Source of the DNA: Sphingobacterium sp. PCS056
Lineage (GTDB): Bacteria > Bacteroidota > Bacteroidia > Sphingobacteriales > Sphingobacteriaceae
Reading direction: 5' to 3'
Assembly: GCF_023273895.1 (NCBI RefSeq)
Contig: NZ_CP096883.1
Span: 2,356,001-2,420,000, forward strand
Length of the DNA: 64,000 nucleotides
Positions 1 through 8,304 of this stretch are shown one piece after another. A model generated the notes under the pieces. The model did not search any database. It had not been told where the DNA came from and was given only the letters and a program-made list of their open reading frames with translations. The translations under genes and the position numbers were made by a program. Numbering within the stretch: the stretch's first letter is position 1; each line of letters begins with the position of its first letter.

Positions 1-1
1 G

Positions 2-1003
2 GTTCAGGCCTATATGCGTATAACAGGTATTAACGTGAATCAGTTCAACAGTGAAATTTATGAAGCTGCTACCCGTTTTGTGACCTGGGATCTAAATAGT
101 ATCAGGGAGTATGGGAAAAATTATATTGGTAAACTGACTACAAAATTTACAAGACAGTCCAATGGAAGTCTTCGCGTTACTTATGATCGTTGTCCAGGTA
201 CAACCGGTTACAATGTGATTCCTTTGGATCTACCAGCTGCCGGCACTAAGGTGACGACATCTTTTAAAGGATTGACCAACGTCCCAGGATTTAATACCGT
301 AGATCCTACTCGTGCGGGCTGGAGATATGGTTATGTTGCTTTACTCAAAGATGGTACTCGGGTGTATGGTGAGATGGCACAGGGTGCTGATAATGAGGTG
401 TCGTTTACTGTTCCTGTAAATTGTTCTAACTTGTGGTTTGTCGTTACAGGTGCCCCAACAGTTTACGAGCCACATGCTTGGGATGATGTAGATACCAATG
501 ATGAGCAGTGGCCCTATGAGGTCAAATTTACCAATACAACTGCAATAGGATATAATGATGTGATTAGTCAGCCGAAAGATATTACTTTTAATTATGATGT
601 TAGTTTTGCTGCTGATGCGGCCTTATACTCCGGTACAAAAGTAAACGTTAATGCAACTCAACTCGGTGAGGCTTTTGCTATACCTTCAGCAGATCTAGCG
701 GATTTGATGACCAGTGGAAAAATAAAATTTTATGCTGTGGAGTCGAATGGAAGTTTAAATCCAAATAATACGGCCACGGGCTACGGTCATTGGTTTACTG
801 AGAAAGGTAATGTAACCCAATGGGGAGCTGCTTCAGCATTCTTTTCCGAATTTAATGCAGGTACAATCGGATTTTCAATAGGACAGTATCCAGGGGCTTT
901 GACCGCTGGACAAAAATATACTTTCAAGCAAGCCATGGTGTATAATTATAATGGAACAAAGACAGTTCAAGCAACTTTTGTATTTACCCTCAATATCAAA
1001 TAG
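2..1003 (+). CDS. C-terminal part of a secreted DUF6055/DUF4859-type protein (5' truncated by window edge)
   Basis: The frame is open to the left window edge, so the ATG at 14 is probably internal and the gene starts outside the window. The first ~170 residues contain a WRYGYVALLKDGTRVYG segment and a later WPYEV, as I recall from the DUF6055 region of Bacteroidota secreted proteins. The last ~150 residues (GYGHWFTEKGNV, FSEFN, IGQYPG, KQAMVYNY) match the DUF4859 beta-sandwich pattern. Such proteins are usually exported and often sit in glycan-related loci; the N-terminal catalytic or signal region is missing here. Stop at 1001-1003, followed by a strong terminator. The biochemical role is unknown. 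Confidence 0.7.
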   Translation, partial: VQAYMRITGINVNQFNSEIYEAATRFVTWDLNSIREYGKNYIGKLTTKFTRQSNGSLRVTYDRCPGTTGYNVIPLDLPAAGTKVTTSFKGLTNVPGFNTVDPTRAGWRYGYVALLKDGTRVYGEMAQGADNEVSFTVPVNCSNLWFVVTGAPTVYEPHAWDDVDTNDEQWPYEVKFTNTTAIGYNDVISQPKDITFNYDVSFAADAALYSGTKVNVNATQLGEAFAIPSADLADLMTSGKIKFYAVESNGSLNPNNTATGYGHWFTEKGNVTQWGAASAFFSEFNAGTIGFSIGQYPGALTAGQKYTFKQAMVYNYNGTKTVQATFVFTLNIK

Positions 1004-1073
1004 CTCTGTTTTTAGTGATAATAACTTGGTTAAGTTTATTTTGTGAAATCATGTTCGTACAGTAAACAATAGT

Positions 1074-1120
1074 AAAACGCTCCACACCTGTAATAATTTT
1101 ACAGGGTGGGGCGTTTTTTT
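1074..1120 (+). terminator. Rho-independent terminator after the DUF4859 gene
   Basis: Inverted repeat with arms of about 20 nt (AAAACGCTCCACACCTGTAA at 1074-1093 pairing with the stretch before 1120, a few mismatches), a short loop and a run of seven T at the 3' end. It lies 70 nt after the stop codon of the preceding gene and before the tRNA gene. Confidence 0.85.
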
Positions 1121-1215
1121 AGCCGATTATATGATGAATTTATTTAGGAGCATTTTACTTGCAAAAAATGAGTGAAAATATTATCTTTGCCTTTGTTAAA
1201 AAGGTGATACTTTTT

Positions 1216-1289
1216 CGGGGTGTAGCGTAGCCCGGTATCGCGCCACATTTGGGATGTGGAGGTCGTAGGTTCGAATCCTGCCACCCCGA
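1216..1289 (+). tRNA. tRNA-Pro, anticodon TGG
   Basis: The acceptor stem CGGGGTG at 1216-1222 pairs with CACCCCG at 1282-1288, with A1289 as discriminator and no encoded CCA. The anticodon stem CCACA/TGTGG encloses the loop TTTGGGA, giving anticodon TGG at 1250-1252. A normal T-loop motif (GTTCGAAT) follows. tRNA 3' ends are frequent integration sites for conjugative elements, and the sequence immediately downstream is element debris. Confidence 0.96.
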
Positions 1290-1296
1290 CTAAAAC

Positions 1297-1336
1297 GACA
1301 AATGGTGCCATTGGAAGACAAATGGTGCCATTTTTC
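1297..1336 (+). terminator. Tandem 16-bp repeat forming a terminator-like hairpin behind tRNA-Pro
   Basis: The 16-mer GACAAATGGTGCCATT occurs twice (1297-1312 and 1317-1332), offset by 20 bp. Each copy is nearly palindromic (AATGG-TG-CCATT), so the two copies can pair as a long stem with a two-base central mismatch, and the second ends in a T run. It probably ends the tRNA transcript; the direct repeat could also be a scar of element integration. Confidence 0.55.
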
Positions 1337-1381
1337 ATTTTAATCCCTTTTTTATTGCTATTACAAGGCTTTCTATAAAAA

Positions 1382-1792
1382 TTCCCTTTAATTAAAGGTC
1401 TGATACCTGCTGCTAAAATCTCTACATTGATACAGGGCATATTTGTGGTATCTGTATCTGATAATTTCGATGAACGAATAGATAAAAAGATTTTCCATGC
1501 AGAAATTGTGGTGGACAATGATAAGGTTGCTGCTGAAGCCAAAGCCTACAAAAAGATACCCGAAATTTTATCCTTTGTAGATAGCCATGGAGAAGATAAG
1601 ATGAAACAGGAAATTGAAGCTAACTACAGGCAAATTAAATTGGATATTGTCGATGTCATTGAAAGTGAACTGGAACGTATTAAGAATGATTCGGATTTAC
1701 AGCATTTGGTACAGAGTTACAAAGCAAAAAGTATTGGCGGTATTGTCAATCCTTTTTGCTTTCAACATGATTATTTAACTTCGATGGATTAA
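1382..1792 (+). pseudogene. C-terminal fragment of a MobC/TraG-type conjugative coupling protein
   Basis: The frame is open from about 1382 with no normal start or membrane and Walker regions. The readable protein (IKGLIPAAKISTLIQG, then VSDNFDERIDKKIFHAE) resembles the C-terminal end of type IV coupling proteins (MobC/TraG) of CTnDOT-like conjugative transposons, as I remember that family; an intact copy is about 650 residues. A full gene would need an N-terminal transmembrane anchor and an ATPase domain, and neither is present. With the methylase fragment at 3488-3815 this marks a decayed integrative element beside tRNA-Pro. A homology search would confirm the family. Confidence 0.65.
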
Positions 1793-1795
1793 AGG

Positions 1796-3355
1796 TTATG
1801 CCGGCAATTCAGCTACAGCTTTTCCTTTCATTCCCTCATTAACCAGATAACCAACAAAAGCAGCAAAAGGAGCAATATCCTGATCTACGCTTGCTTTTTC
1901 AAGCGCTTGCATATATTCATCTCTTCTTTCCACGGGTATCACTGTCCAAGGATAACCTCCAGAAGCCAACATGGCATTCATTAAGAACCTTCCTATACGT
2001 CCGTTACCGTCCATGTAAGGGTGAATGAATACAAATATAAAATGTCCTAAAACAGTCCTAACAGAAGCTTCTGGTTCTTCTTCGAGCATTTCAAACAATA
2101 TAGGCATAGCATCTCTCATAGCGTCTACGCTAAGTGGAACATGCTTGGAATTACCTATATATACCTGATGGTTACGATAACCGGCAAGATCTGATGCTTT
2201 CAGTATTCTAGCAGTTACGCTTGGGTCAAACAGCTCTCTATACCATTTTGAATGATCCATATCTGCTTGTATACCGGCATTTTTCCCTTGTAAAACAGCT
2301 CTTATACTTTCTTTTACAGACAGGAAAGCTTGATAATAGCCCCTGGCGGCCATCGCATCACGTTGCTTTCGGTCTTCCTCATTTTCTTTGGCATTCCATT
2401 CGCCTGAACTTACCTTAGCAATAAGCTCGGGCGTTACTCGGTAACGCTCAATGGATAGTGAGTGGTAAGCATCTGTCAAATATATATCGTCTATATTTTT
2501 AATATACAAATCATGATTGGCTGGAATGCCGGGTGAAGCAGGAAAGTTTTTGATCACAACTTCACGCATTTGTGTCCACATCAGGCGTATACGGTTTGCG
2601 TAGGGTGAACGTTCACGGGTGGACAACTTTAGGTCCAGTTTGCTTTCAAAAGGGTCTTCTTCACGGATATCATAGTCTGCCTGCTTAAAAGTGTCTATAA
2701 TTTGATCGGCTATCTTGTCCCTGTCAATATTACGGAAAGCGCCGGCAAGGCGTCCGGCTAAAGTAGTATGTCCGTTCTCTAGAAGTACTGGTAAAAGCTC
2801 CGAAGCATCGCGTATCAGCGACAATACTGTACGTGCATCAATAGCATTACGGGTATAGGTGCTGGCAGAACTGTATATTAATGCCGACTGTAGATTGTAC
2901 ATCCGGATACCGTTTGGAGTTACCATAAGCTGATCTGCAGATGGCAGTTCTCCACGCATATTGAACAATGAAGTATTATGTGGCAACGGCGTAGGATTGT
3001 TGTTTCCTTGTGGCGAACGAACAAGCAATTGCTGTGGTACCGACTGATTGGCCGCATGTAGCAATAGTGATTGATCGGCAGACAGGCACCAATTATCACC
3101 ATACTTTCTTTCTAGAAATACAGCAACAAAATTCCAATAAGAGCTATACCAGGCTGTTGTCTCACCATCCTTTTCCTCCGGACTAGTGGTGATATACCAT
3201 CCTTTAGCTACCTCTCGTATAAAACCATTTTTGGAAAGTATCTCACGGTATTTCCGGTTCGGCATATCATCGGTATGAATGCCTACAATCCCCTTTTCCT
3301 GTAGTTCTTGCAAGAATTTTAGGGCTTCTACAAATCTTTCACGTGGTGTTGCCAT
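1796..3355 (-). CDS. fic: Fic-domain protein with N-terminal AbiEi-like winged-helix region
   Basis: 519 residues. The Fic signature HPYMDGNGRIGR is at about 445-456 with catalytic His445, so AMP (or another nucleotide monophosphate) transfer to a protein hydroxyl is the expected activity. A motif fitting the (S/T)xxxE inhibitory helix, SLSIERYR, lies at about 299-306, N-terminal to the Fic core, as in self-contained class II Fic proteins. Residues 1-190 look like an AbiEi/HTH antitoxin-type DNA-binding domain (FLQELQEKGIVGIHTDDM, later LSADQSLLLH). Three 24-bp repeats sit just upstream of its start, suggesting autoregulation. It lies within conjugative-element debris and is intact, so it may be a retained cargo defence or toxin gene. 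Confidence 0.9.
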   Translation of the reverse strand: MATPRERFVEALKFLQELQEKGIVGIHTDDMPNRKYREILSKNGFIREVAKGWYITTSPEEKDGETTAWYSSYWNFVAVFLERKYGDNWCLSADQSLLLHAANQSVPQQLLVRSPQGNNNPTPLPHNTSLFNMRGELPSADQLMVTPNGIRMYNLQSALIYSSASTYTRNAIDARTVLSLIRDASELLPVLLENGHTTLAGRLAGAFRNIDRDKIADQIIDTFKQADYDIREEDPFESKLDLKLSTRERSPYANRIRLMWTQMREVVIKNFPASPGIPANHDLYIKNIDDIYLTDAYHSLSIERYRVTPELIAKVSSGEWNAKENEEDRKQRDAMAARGYYQAFLSVKESIRAVLQGKNAGIQADMDHSKWYRELFDPSVTARILKASDLAGYRNHQVYIGNSKHVPLSVDAMRDAMPILFEMLEEEPEASVRTVLGHFIFVFIHPYMDGNGRIGRFLMNAMLASGGYPWTVIPVERRDEYMQALEKASVDQDIAPFAAFVGYLVNEGMKGKAVAELPA

Positions 3356-3375
3356 AACCTTATAAATTTATTAAA

Positions 3376-3447
3376 CACTACTGTGTTATTTTTATTAAAA
3401 ACAGATGTGATAAATTTAGTAAATATTGTTGTGGTAATTATATTAAA
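3376..3447 (-). promoter_or_regulatory. Three in-register 24-bp direct repeats upstream of fic (candidate operator)
   Basis: Units 3376-3399, 3400-3423 and 3424-3447 are exactly 24 bp each. All carry TGTG at unit positions 7-10 and end in AxTAAA or ATTAAA. The array begins 20 bp upstream of the fic start codon. Tandem operators at the promoter are typical when a toxin-antitoxin DNA-binding domain autoregulates; here the N-terminal HTH-like part of the Fic protein is the obvious candidate binder (inference). Confidence 0.6.
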
Positions 3448-3487
3448 CCGTGTTATTTTTTAAATTAATACAGAGCTTTCGTAAACT

Positions 3488-3815
3488 TTACAATTCTGTA
3501 AAACTCATACTAAATGGAGGCATTTGAGCAACACCCGGAGAAGTTATGAAAGCCAGAGCACCGCCTTTACGGAGCATGTCCGTTCCCTTTGAAAAAAAAT
3601 AGTTGTGAACACTGCGGACAGCTTTCGCTCTTGCAAGATCTTTCCCCTAGAATAGGAAAGGTCAAATACTGTAGTATCACCAAATGGAATATTGCTGGTA
3701 ACCACATCGTAGCTTCCCTTTTCTTTTTGAGGTATCTCTTCAAATCCACATACACGGATCTGAAGTTCTTTTTCGAACGCTCCGCCTAAATCTCTTTTCT
3801 AAATCGGTGTGGATT
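3488..3815 (-). pseudogene. Frameshifted fragment of a conjugative-element N6-adenine DNA methylase/helicase
   Basis: On the minus strand one frame reads GGAFEKELQIRV, then SYDVVTSNIPFGD and TTVFDLSYS, where SNIPF is an amino-methylase motif IV. After about 3650 the reading moves to another frame and continues HNYFFSKGTDMLRKGGALAF, ending with a stop at 3488-3490. A second frame change around 3798 joins HTDLEK to this. The wording is that of the very large methylase/helicase proteins carried by Bacteroidota conjugative transposons and plasmids. Only about 105 codons remain, so it is a dead fragment. Confidence 0.75.
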
Positions 3816-3840
3816 AATTGAAAAAAACAATAAACAAACG

Positions 3841-4482
3841 ATGGGTGATAAGAAAAAAACATTAAATGAGGTTACAGCAGGGGATCTTTCTGAGATTTTT
3901 GAAAATTTAAGAAAAGATGGATTTATATTCCGCGCAGATTTTTCGCAAATTTCGAAACATCTGTTAAAGGGATGTTTATCGATAAATCTATTTTCAGAAG
4001 ACTTCCAAACGCTGGTTATTTCATATCTCGAACATATAGAATTTGATAAAAAAAGGGAAGATAAATTCGAAGATGAAATTTTCAAAGATTTTCGGAATGA
4101 GGAAAGAAAAAGAATATTGGCCGCAATTGAGAATGAAAAAGATTTTCATAAATACATCTGTAAGAACTATTTTGATTTAAAAAGAGAGCCCAAAGAGGAG
4201 CTGCTTGAAGCTTTTAATAAGTCGAGTAATCTGTAAGAAATAGACGAAACATTAGAAAAAATCCAAAAAATGATGGATGATATTTCGAAGAGGAATGATT
4301 CGGCAGAGCTTCAAGAGAAAAAACCAATTCTATATTACTATCAGGAACATAATGAAAAAGCAAAGAATGAGATCCTTACTTTTTTAAAGAACGTGTCACG
4401 TCCTGATATTACGGTGTTATATATCCGTTACATATTTCCCGTATTATATTTCCGTGATCGATCCATGATGTTATCAATTTAA
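3841..4482 (+). pseudogene. Uncharacterised ORF interrupted by an in-frame TAA (3841-4236 / 4237-4482)
   Basis: A 131-codon ORF (MGDKKKTLNE...) stops at TAA 4234-4236. The same frame then continues without another stop to 4482 and reads EIDETLEKIQKMMDDI. The helical, charged sequence runs smoothly across the stop, and a single C-to-T change (CAA to TAA) would explain it, so I read this as one gene of about 213 codons broken by a nonsense mutation. The last ~20 residues look different in composition (YIRYIFPVLYFRDRS), hinting at a truncated or fused 3' end. No family was recognised. It lies among mobile-element debris. Two separate small genes is the alternative. Confidence 0.55.
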
Positions 4483-4535
4483 TGTTGTATGCGGCAGAGA
4501 TCTCAACAATATATTATTCTATAATTGTAGCTTGG

Positions 4536-6647
4536 TTAAGTGCTCTGAAGCTGTGACTCACGGTAAGCAATTGCTCTTGTATAAAAGTCCTCTACGATAT
4601 TATAATAAGTATCTGCAAATTCAGAAGAGGATCCGTTTGTATTAATCTGGAATACAAGATCATGAAAAGAGCCGTCCCATTCAAACTCCTTACTTTCAAT
4701 AAATGTAGGATCAAAGTTTTTTATCACACTGATGTGCGTATTGCAAGGCTTTTCTTTGGTTAATAATAACGCTTTCCCAGTATTTAATAGGGCAGTATAG
4801 CAATAATAAATACCTTCGACCCATTCTCTTTGGTTTATAGCCTCTTTAGCCCGATTTAAGGTTTCACGTACTTCTTCAAATACAACACCCACCATATCCA
4901 TCATCGGAACGGCGCATTCACCAATACCAATTTTAGTTTCGTAAATTTTTTCATTTCCCCAATCCATTAAATGGAATTGGTTAACTTCTTTCAGCTCGCC
5001 AAGAGGTTTTAAAAGAGTGTAAAAATGGTTCTTTCCCATTCGATTGTAATAATCGTTAAAGTTTTCATCGTCCTTCATGTTTTCCTGATAATTATTCAGT
5101 AGAGATCTTACAGCATCTGGAATACATTTGGATGGAAGTTTAATTATTTTTTCCGCGATGGCACCATTTCCGCTGCTATCCAGGCCTCCGCCTAACAATA
5201 CCTGCATGGCAGGTAGGATATATTGGCCGATCTTCATGGACATTCCGTGAAAACCGATTGATGCGATTGCATGATGTGCGCAACCGTTCATACAGCCAGA
5301 GATCTTTACTTTGATTTCCTTCTCAAAAACAATATCACCATATTCTTTTGTCAGCACTTTCTCAAGTTCCTCTGCCAATCCCACTGAACTTGCAATTCCG
5401 AGATTACAGGTATCCGTTCCCGGACATGCGGTAACATCATATAGAGTATCAAAACCAGGTTCGGCTAAATTTATTGTATCCAGCGCAATAAACAACGATT
5501 TTAAAGCCTCGGGTTTTACATATTTTAATAAAATACCTTGATTAACTGTAATGCGCATGTCCGCAGAGGCATGATCACGTGCTATTTTAGCCAGTTTCCG
5601 TGCATTTTCGGCATTGATATTACCTGAAGGAAGTTTAATCTGTACAGCACAATAACCTTTTTGTTTCTGTTCATATTGGTTGAGTCTTAACCAACGTTCA
5701 TATTTTTGAAAATTTACAGGATCTTCAGAGCTCCATGCGGATCGTTCGGGAATCTCAGATGCGGTATAATCGTTCAGGTCAATAGGGAATGTTTTAACAG
5801 ACAAAGATTCCCATTCGGTTTGAACCAGTTCAAGGAATGGGTCTATACCCATATCCTGGATCAAGTATTTTAGTCTTGCTTTATGCCTTTTGGCACGTTC
5901 ACCATATCGGTCAAAAATTCGTAAACAGGCTTCTGTGATAGGAATAATCCTATCTTCTTCCATGAAATCCGTTATTCTATGTGCCATGAAAGGCTGTGCA
6001 CCCAATCCACCCGCAAGTACAACACGGAAACCACGAACCAACTTTCCATTAATTTCCTTTTGTCTTGGAATAAAACCCAGATCATGGATAAAAGTAAATG
6101 CTGAATCTCGGTCAGAAGAAGAGAAGGCAATCTTGAACTTTCTTCCCAAATTCTGACATACAGGATTACGGAGGAAATAGTTGAATACAGCATTCGCATA
6201 AGGAGAAACGTCAAAGAGTTCTTCAGGATCGATGCCGGCATAAGGTGAAGCCGTTAAATTACGGATGGTATTTCCACATGCTTCTCTTAAAGTAATACCT
6301 TTTTCCTCAAGCTTTGCCCAAAGTTGAGGGGCACTGCTTAGATGTACATAGTGAAGCTGAATGTCCTGTCGTGTAGTAGCATGTAAATTACCACTTCCAT
6401 AAGCTTCTGATATATCAGCTATCCGTTCAAGTTGTTCAGGTGTAACGCGACCAAATGGCAGCTTGATGCGGATCATGTTGACACCATCCTGTCGCTGTCC
6501 ATAAATTCCTCGGGCAAGTCTAAATGCCCGAAAACTTTCATCATTGATTTCTCCTTTTTTAAAGAGCTTGATCTTTTGATCAAGTTCTAATATGTCACGT
6601 AATGCTTTTTTATCAATATCTTCTGAAATTTCTAGGCTACTATTCAT
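4536..6647 (-). CDS. Siroheme/[4Fe-4S] sulfite (or nitrite) reductase with C-terminal HEPN-like domain
   Basis: 703 residues. Two ferredoxin-like/siroheme repeats are visible (NLHATTRQDIQLHYV at ~88, and a degenerate second copy ADMRITVNQGILLKYV at ~362). The cluster ligands are C408-x5-C414 and C452-x3-C456 (SGCMNGC), the siroheme-[4Fe-4S] signature, so six-electron reduction of sulfite to sulfide or nitrite to ammonia is expected in the cytoplasm. Residues ~585-703 form an extra helical domain (REWVEGIYYCYTALLNTGKA) resembling HEPN four-helix bundles and not needed for the reductase core. No cys or nir genes adjoin it, so the substrate cannot be fixed from context. Start chosen at MNSSLEIS. 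Confidence 0.85.
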   Translation of the reverse strand: MNSSLEISEDIDKKALRDILELDQKIKLFKKGEINDESFRAFRLARGIYGQRQDGVNMIRIKLPFGRVTPEQLERIADISEAYGSGNLHATTRQDIQLHYVHLSSAPQLWAKLEEKGITLREACGNTIRNLTASPYAGIDPEELFDVSPYANAVFNYFLRNPVCQNLGRKFKIAFSSSDRDSAFTFIHDLGFIPRQKEINGKLVRGFRVVLAGGLGAQPFMAHRITDFMEEDRIIPITEACLRIFDRYGERAKRHKARLKYLIQDMGIDPFLELVQTEWESLSVKTFPIDLNDYTASEIPERSAWSSEDPVNFQKYERWLRLNQYEQKQKGYCAVQIKLPSGNINAENARKLAKIARDHASADMRITVNQGILLKYVKPEALKSLFIALDTINLAEPGFDTLYDVTACPGTDTCNLGIASSVGLAEELEKVLTKEYGDIVFEKEIKVKISGCMNGCAHHAIASIGFHGMSMKIGQYILPAMQVLLGGGLDSSGNGAIAEKIIKLPSKCIPDAVRSLLNNYQENMKDDENFNDYYNRMGKNHFYTLLKPLGELKEVNQFHLMDWGNEKIYETKIGIGECAVPMMDMVGVVFEEVRETLNRAKEAINQREWVEGIYYCYTALLNTGKALLLTKEKPCNTHISVIKNFDPTFIESKEFEWDGSFHDLVFQINTNGSSSEFADTYYNIVEDFYTRAIAYRESQLQST

Positions 6648-7013
6648 CGTTTATAAGTGTTTGTTATTTCAAAAATAAGTTCTTATAATCCTGATCCGTA
6701 GTAATTAATGTGGATTAAATAGTATTTATTACTTAAAGTACATAGAATAGGTAGATTATGTATGAAACAACAATAGTTTTCACGACTATTCTGCATGATT
6801 TATTGTAATAGTGTTTCTAAAATGCCTCCGGAGCAAGTTGCCTCTATTTTTTAAAAAATTTAATGAAATAGAGAAATTGATGGTAAAAGGAATGCTTGTG
6901 CACTTTTTTATTGGTGGATTGTTCAATAGATAGCCTTTAAATCTATCTGTATTAAGAAGATTATTATATAACTTATTGATTATCGAATTTAGATGCCAAA
7001 AGTAGGGGATGTT
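6648..7013. other. Intergenic region, no convincing gene
   Basis: This holds the candidate reductase promoter at its left end. A 43-codon GTG-initiated frame starting at about 6811 (ending HFFIGGLFNR) is open but resembles nothing I know and has no promoter box. I see no RNA gene or clear repeat. Confidence 0.4.
6670..6677 (-). promoter_or_regulatory. Candidate -7 box for the sulfite/nitrite reductase gene
   Basis: On the minus strand the sequence reads TATTTTTG, a perfect TAnnTTTG Bacteroidota -7 element, 22 nt upstream of the reductase ATG. No convincing -33 TTG was found, so this is a partial match. Confidence 0.35.
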
Positions 7014-7523
7014 CTATTCCTTATTTAAGTAGGATTTTAATTCTATTTCCATCCAAATTGTGCAGGCATAATGGCCTGAATTACCAAGACATTTATCAAT
7101 CGTCACAAATCCAATTTTTTCATATAAAGATACAGCCTTTTTTAGTTGTGGGAAACTCTCCAGATATAGTTTAGAATAGCCTAGTTTATTGGCACTTTCA
7201 ATTGATTTTTGCAATAGTAATCTACCGATGCCCTTTCCTCTTGAATCAGGAGCAAGATAGAATTTCACCAATTCCGCATATCCTGAAGGTAGATCAACAG
7301 TGGGGTAAATACCACAACCGCCCAATAACACGTTATTTTGTTCAGCTACCCAGTAAACAGCATTTTCCTGATTAAAAAGAGAAAATAAATCATCTGTTGT
7401 AGGATCTGTATATACAGTACCTTCTTTTGTGAGCATAAATTCGTCAAAAGTGTTTCTGATAAGCTTTGCAAGTATCGGATTATCAGTTTTTTCAATGCTG
7501 CGTATATTGATTTTTTCCTTCAT
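7014..7523 (-). CDS. GNAT-family N-acetyltransferase
   Basis: 169 residues, normal size for a single GNAT domain. The acetyl-CoA pyrophosphate loop is visible as RGKGIG within KFYLAPDSRGKGIGRLLL (~88-105), followed by the C-terminal YEKIGF motif of motif B. The enzyme should transfer an acetyl group from acetyl-CoA to an amine; the substrate cannot be told from sequence. It stands alone between unrelated genes, with the remnant of a regulator/exporter pair upstream. Confidence 0.85.
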   Translation of the reverse strand: MKEKINIRSIEKTDNPILAKLIRNTFDEFMLTKEGTVYTDPTTDDLFSLFNQENAVYWVAEQNNVLLGGCGIYPTVDLPSGYAELVKFYLAPDSRGKGIGRLLLQKSIESANKLGYSKLYLESFPQLKKAVSLYEKIGFVTIDKCLGNSGHYACTIWMEIELKSYLNKE

Positions 7524-7634
7524 TTAGTATTGTTGATTTATTATTTTAATAATTTTGAAATATAAGATAAATGAAAATTTTAATGAAGTGTTAGATCTAT
7601 ATTAAATTGTACTTTTTAGGTATTTGTCATTGAG

Positions 7635-7757
7635 TTAACGCAGGTTACTGCTTTTTATAAACCTATTTGTTGCAATTCCAGTCTGTTTTAAAAAGGACTA
7701 ATAAAAATGACTTGAATCTGTAAACCCAAAATCCTGTACGATTTCTGAAACAATGCC
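7635..7757 (-). pseudogene. Remnant of an AraC-family regulator C-terminus
   Basis: The minus strand reads VSEIVQDFGFTDSSHFY, a TAG stop at 7698-7700, then SFLKQTGIATNRF and a final stop at 7635-7637. This is the second helix-turn-helix of AraC-type activators, where FGFTDSSHFYRSFKKQTG is the usual pattern. A further in-frame stop lies just upstream of VSEI, and nothing of the rest is recognisable. It lies next to, and divergent from, the truncated MFS gene at 7871, so the two look like a decayed regulator/exporter pair. Confidence 0.75.
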
Positions 7758-7843
7758 TCAAGCTGAATCCGTTTTATAAAAAAATATGGTTAAATGTACA
7801 AAAAAAGTAATCTTTTATACAATTTTTCCGTCATTCGGATTTC

Positions 7844-7851
7844 TAAATTTG
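7844..7851 (+). promoter_or_regulatory. Relict -7 promoter box of the truncated MFS gene
   Basis: TAAATTTG is a perfect TAnnTTTG element 20 nt upstream of the ATG at 7871. No matching -33 box was found. It may still drive transcription into 8.0-8.3 kb. Confidence 0.4.
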
Positions 7852-7870
7852 CAGTCAAATAATCGAATAA

Positions 7871-8014
7871 ATGTTAACGAAAAATAAGAGCCGACTGGTA
7901 ATACCAATAATGGCGTTTTCAGCCGGGACAATTGTTGCCAATGTTTATTATAGTCAACCTATCTTAAAGGATATAGCGGATACACTCGGTAAACCCGAAG
8001 AATCAGTTATCTGA
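7871..8014 (+). pseudogene. Truncated N-terminus of an MFS transporter
   Basis: ATG at 7871 opens 47 codons containing MAFSAGTIVANVYYSQPILK followed by DIADTLGKPEE and a stop at 8012-8014. This is the opening of drug/sugar-type MFS exporters of about 390 residues, with the first membrane helix followed by the YYSQP motif. Everything after the first helix is missing, and the following 290 bp carry no continuation in any frame that I could find, so the gene was deleted rather than merely frameshifted. Confidence 0.75.
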
Positions 8015-8304
8015 AATATATTTGGGACAGAAGTGATCGATTTTAAATCTGTATGAAAAAGTTGTGAAGACCTCATAAATTTTACTAGTTTTGTTCCATA
8101 AAATTCGCGTCTCGTTTACTCGTTTGAATTGTATTGCAAAGAAGTGATGTGCACCTATATCGTATGCTCATCTTCATTCTGTTTAGCAGCAATAGTATGG
8201 ATGTTACTATTTGCAAAGTATATAAAAACAAGTAAAGTATAATGAGAATTGCATAGCTATATGATTTAAAGCTATAACGAACTACCTAAAAAAATGTTCA
8301 TTTA

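Noticed and set aside
1144-1542. 132-codon minus-strand frame with GVAGFEPTTS across tRNA-Pro
   Set aside because: It is the usual translation shadow of the tRNA gene antisense strand and overlaps the coupling-protein fragment; no gene.
2221-2418. Minor frames opposite large genes (for example across fic, SusC, HTCS, and GH32)
   Set aside because: They are antisense or shifted-frame shadows of well-supported genes with no independent features.
3376-3447. Small CRISPR-like repeat at fic
   Set aside because: Units abut directly with no spacers and are imperfect; operator repeats fit better.
1216-4535. attL/attR direct repeat of the tRNA 3' end
   Set aside because: I looked for a second copy of the T-arm/acceptor sequence to about 4.5 kb and found none, so no defined element end can be given.
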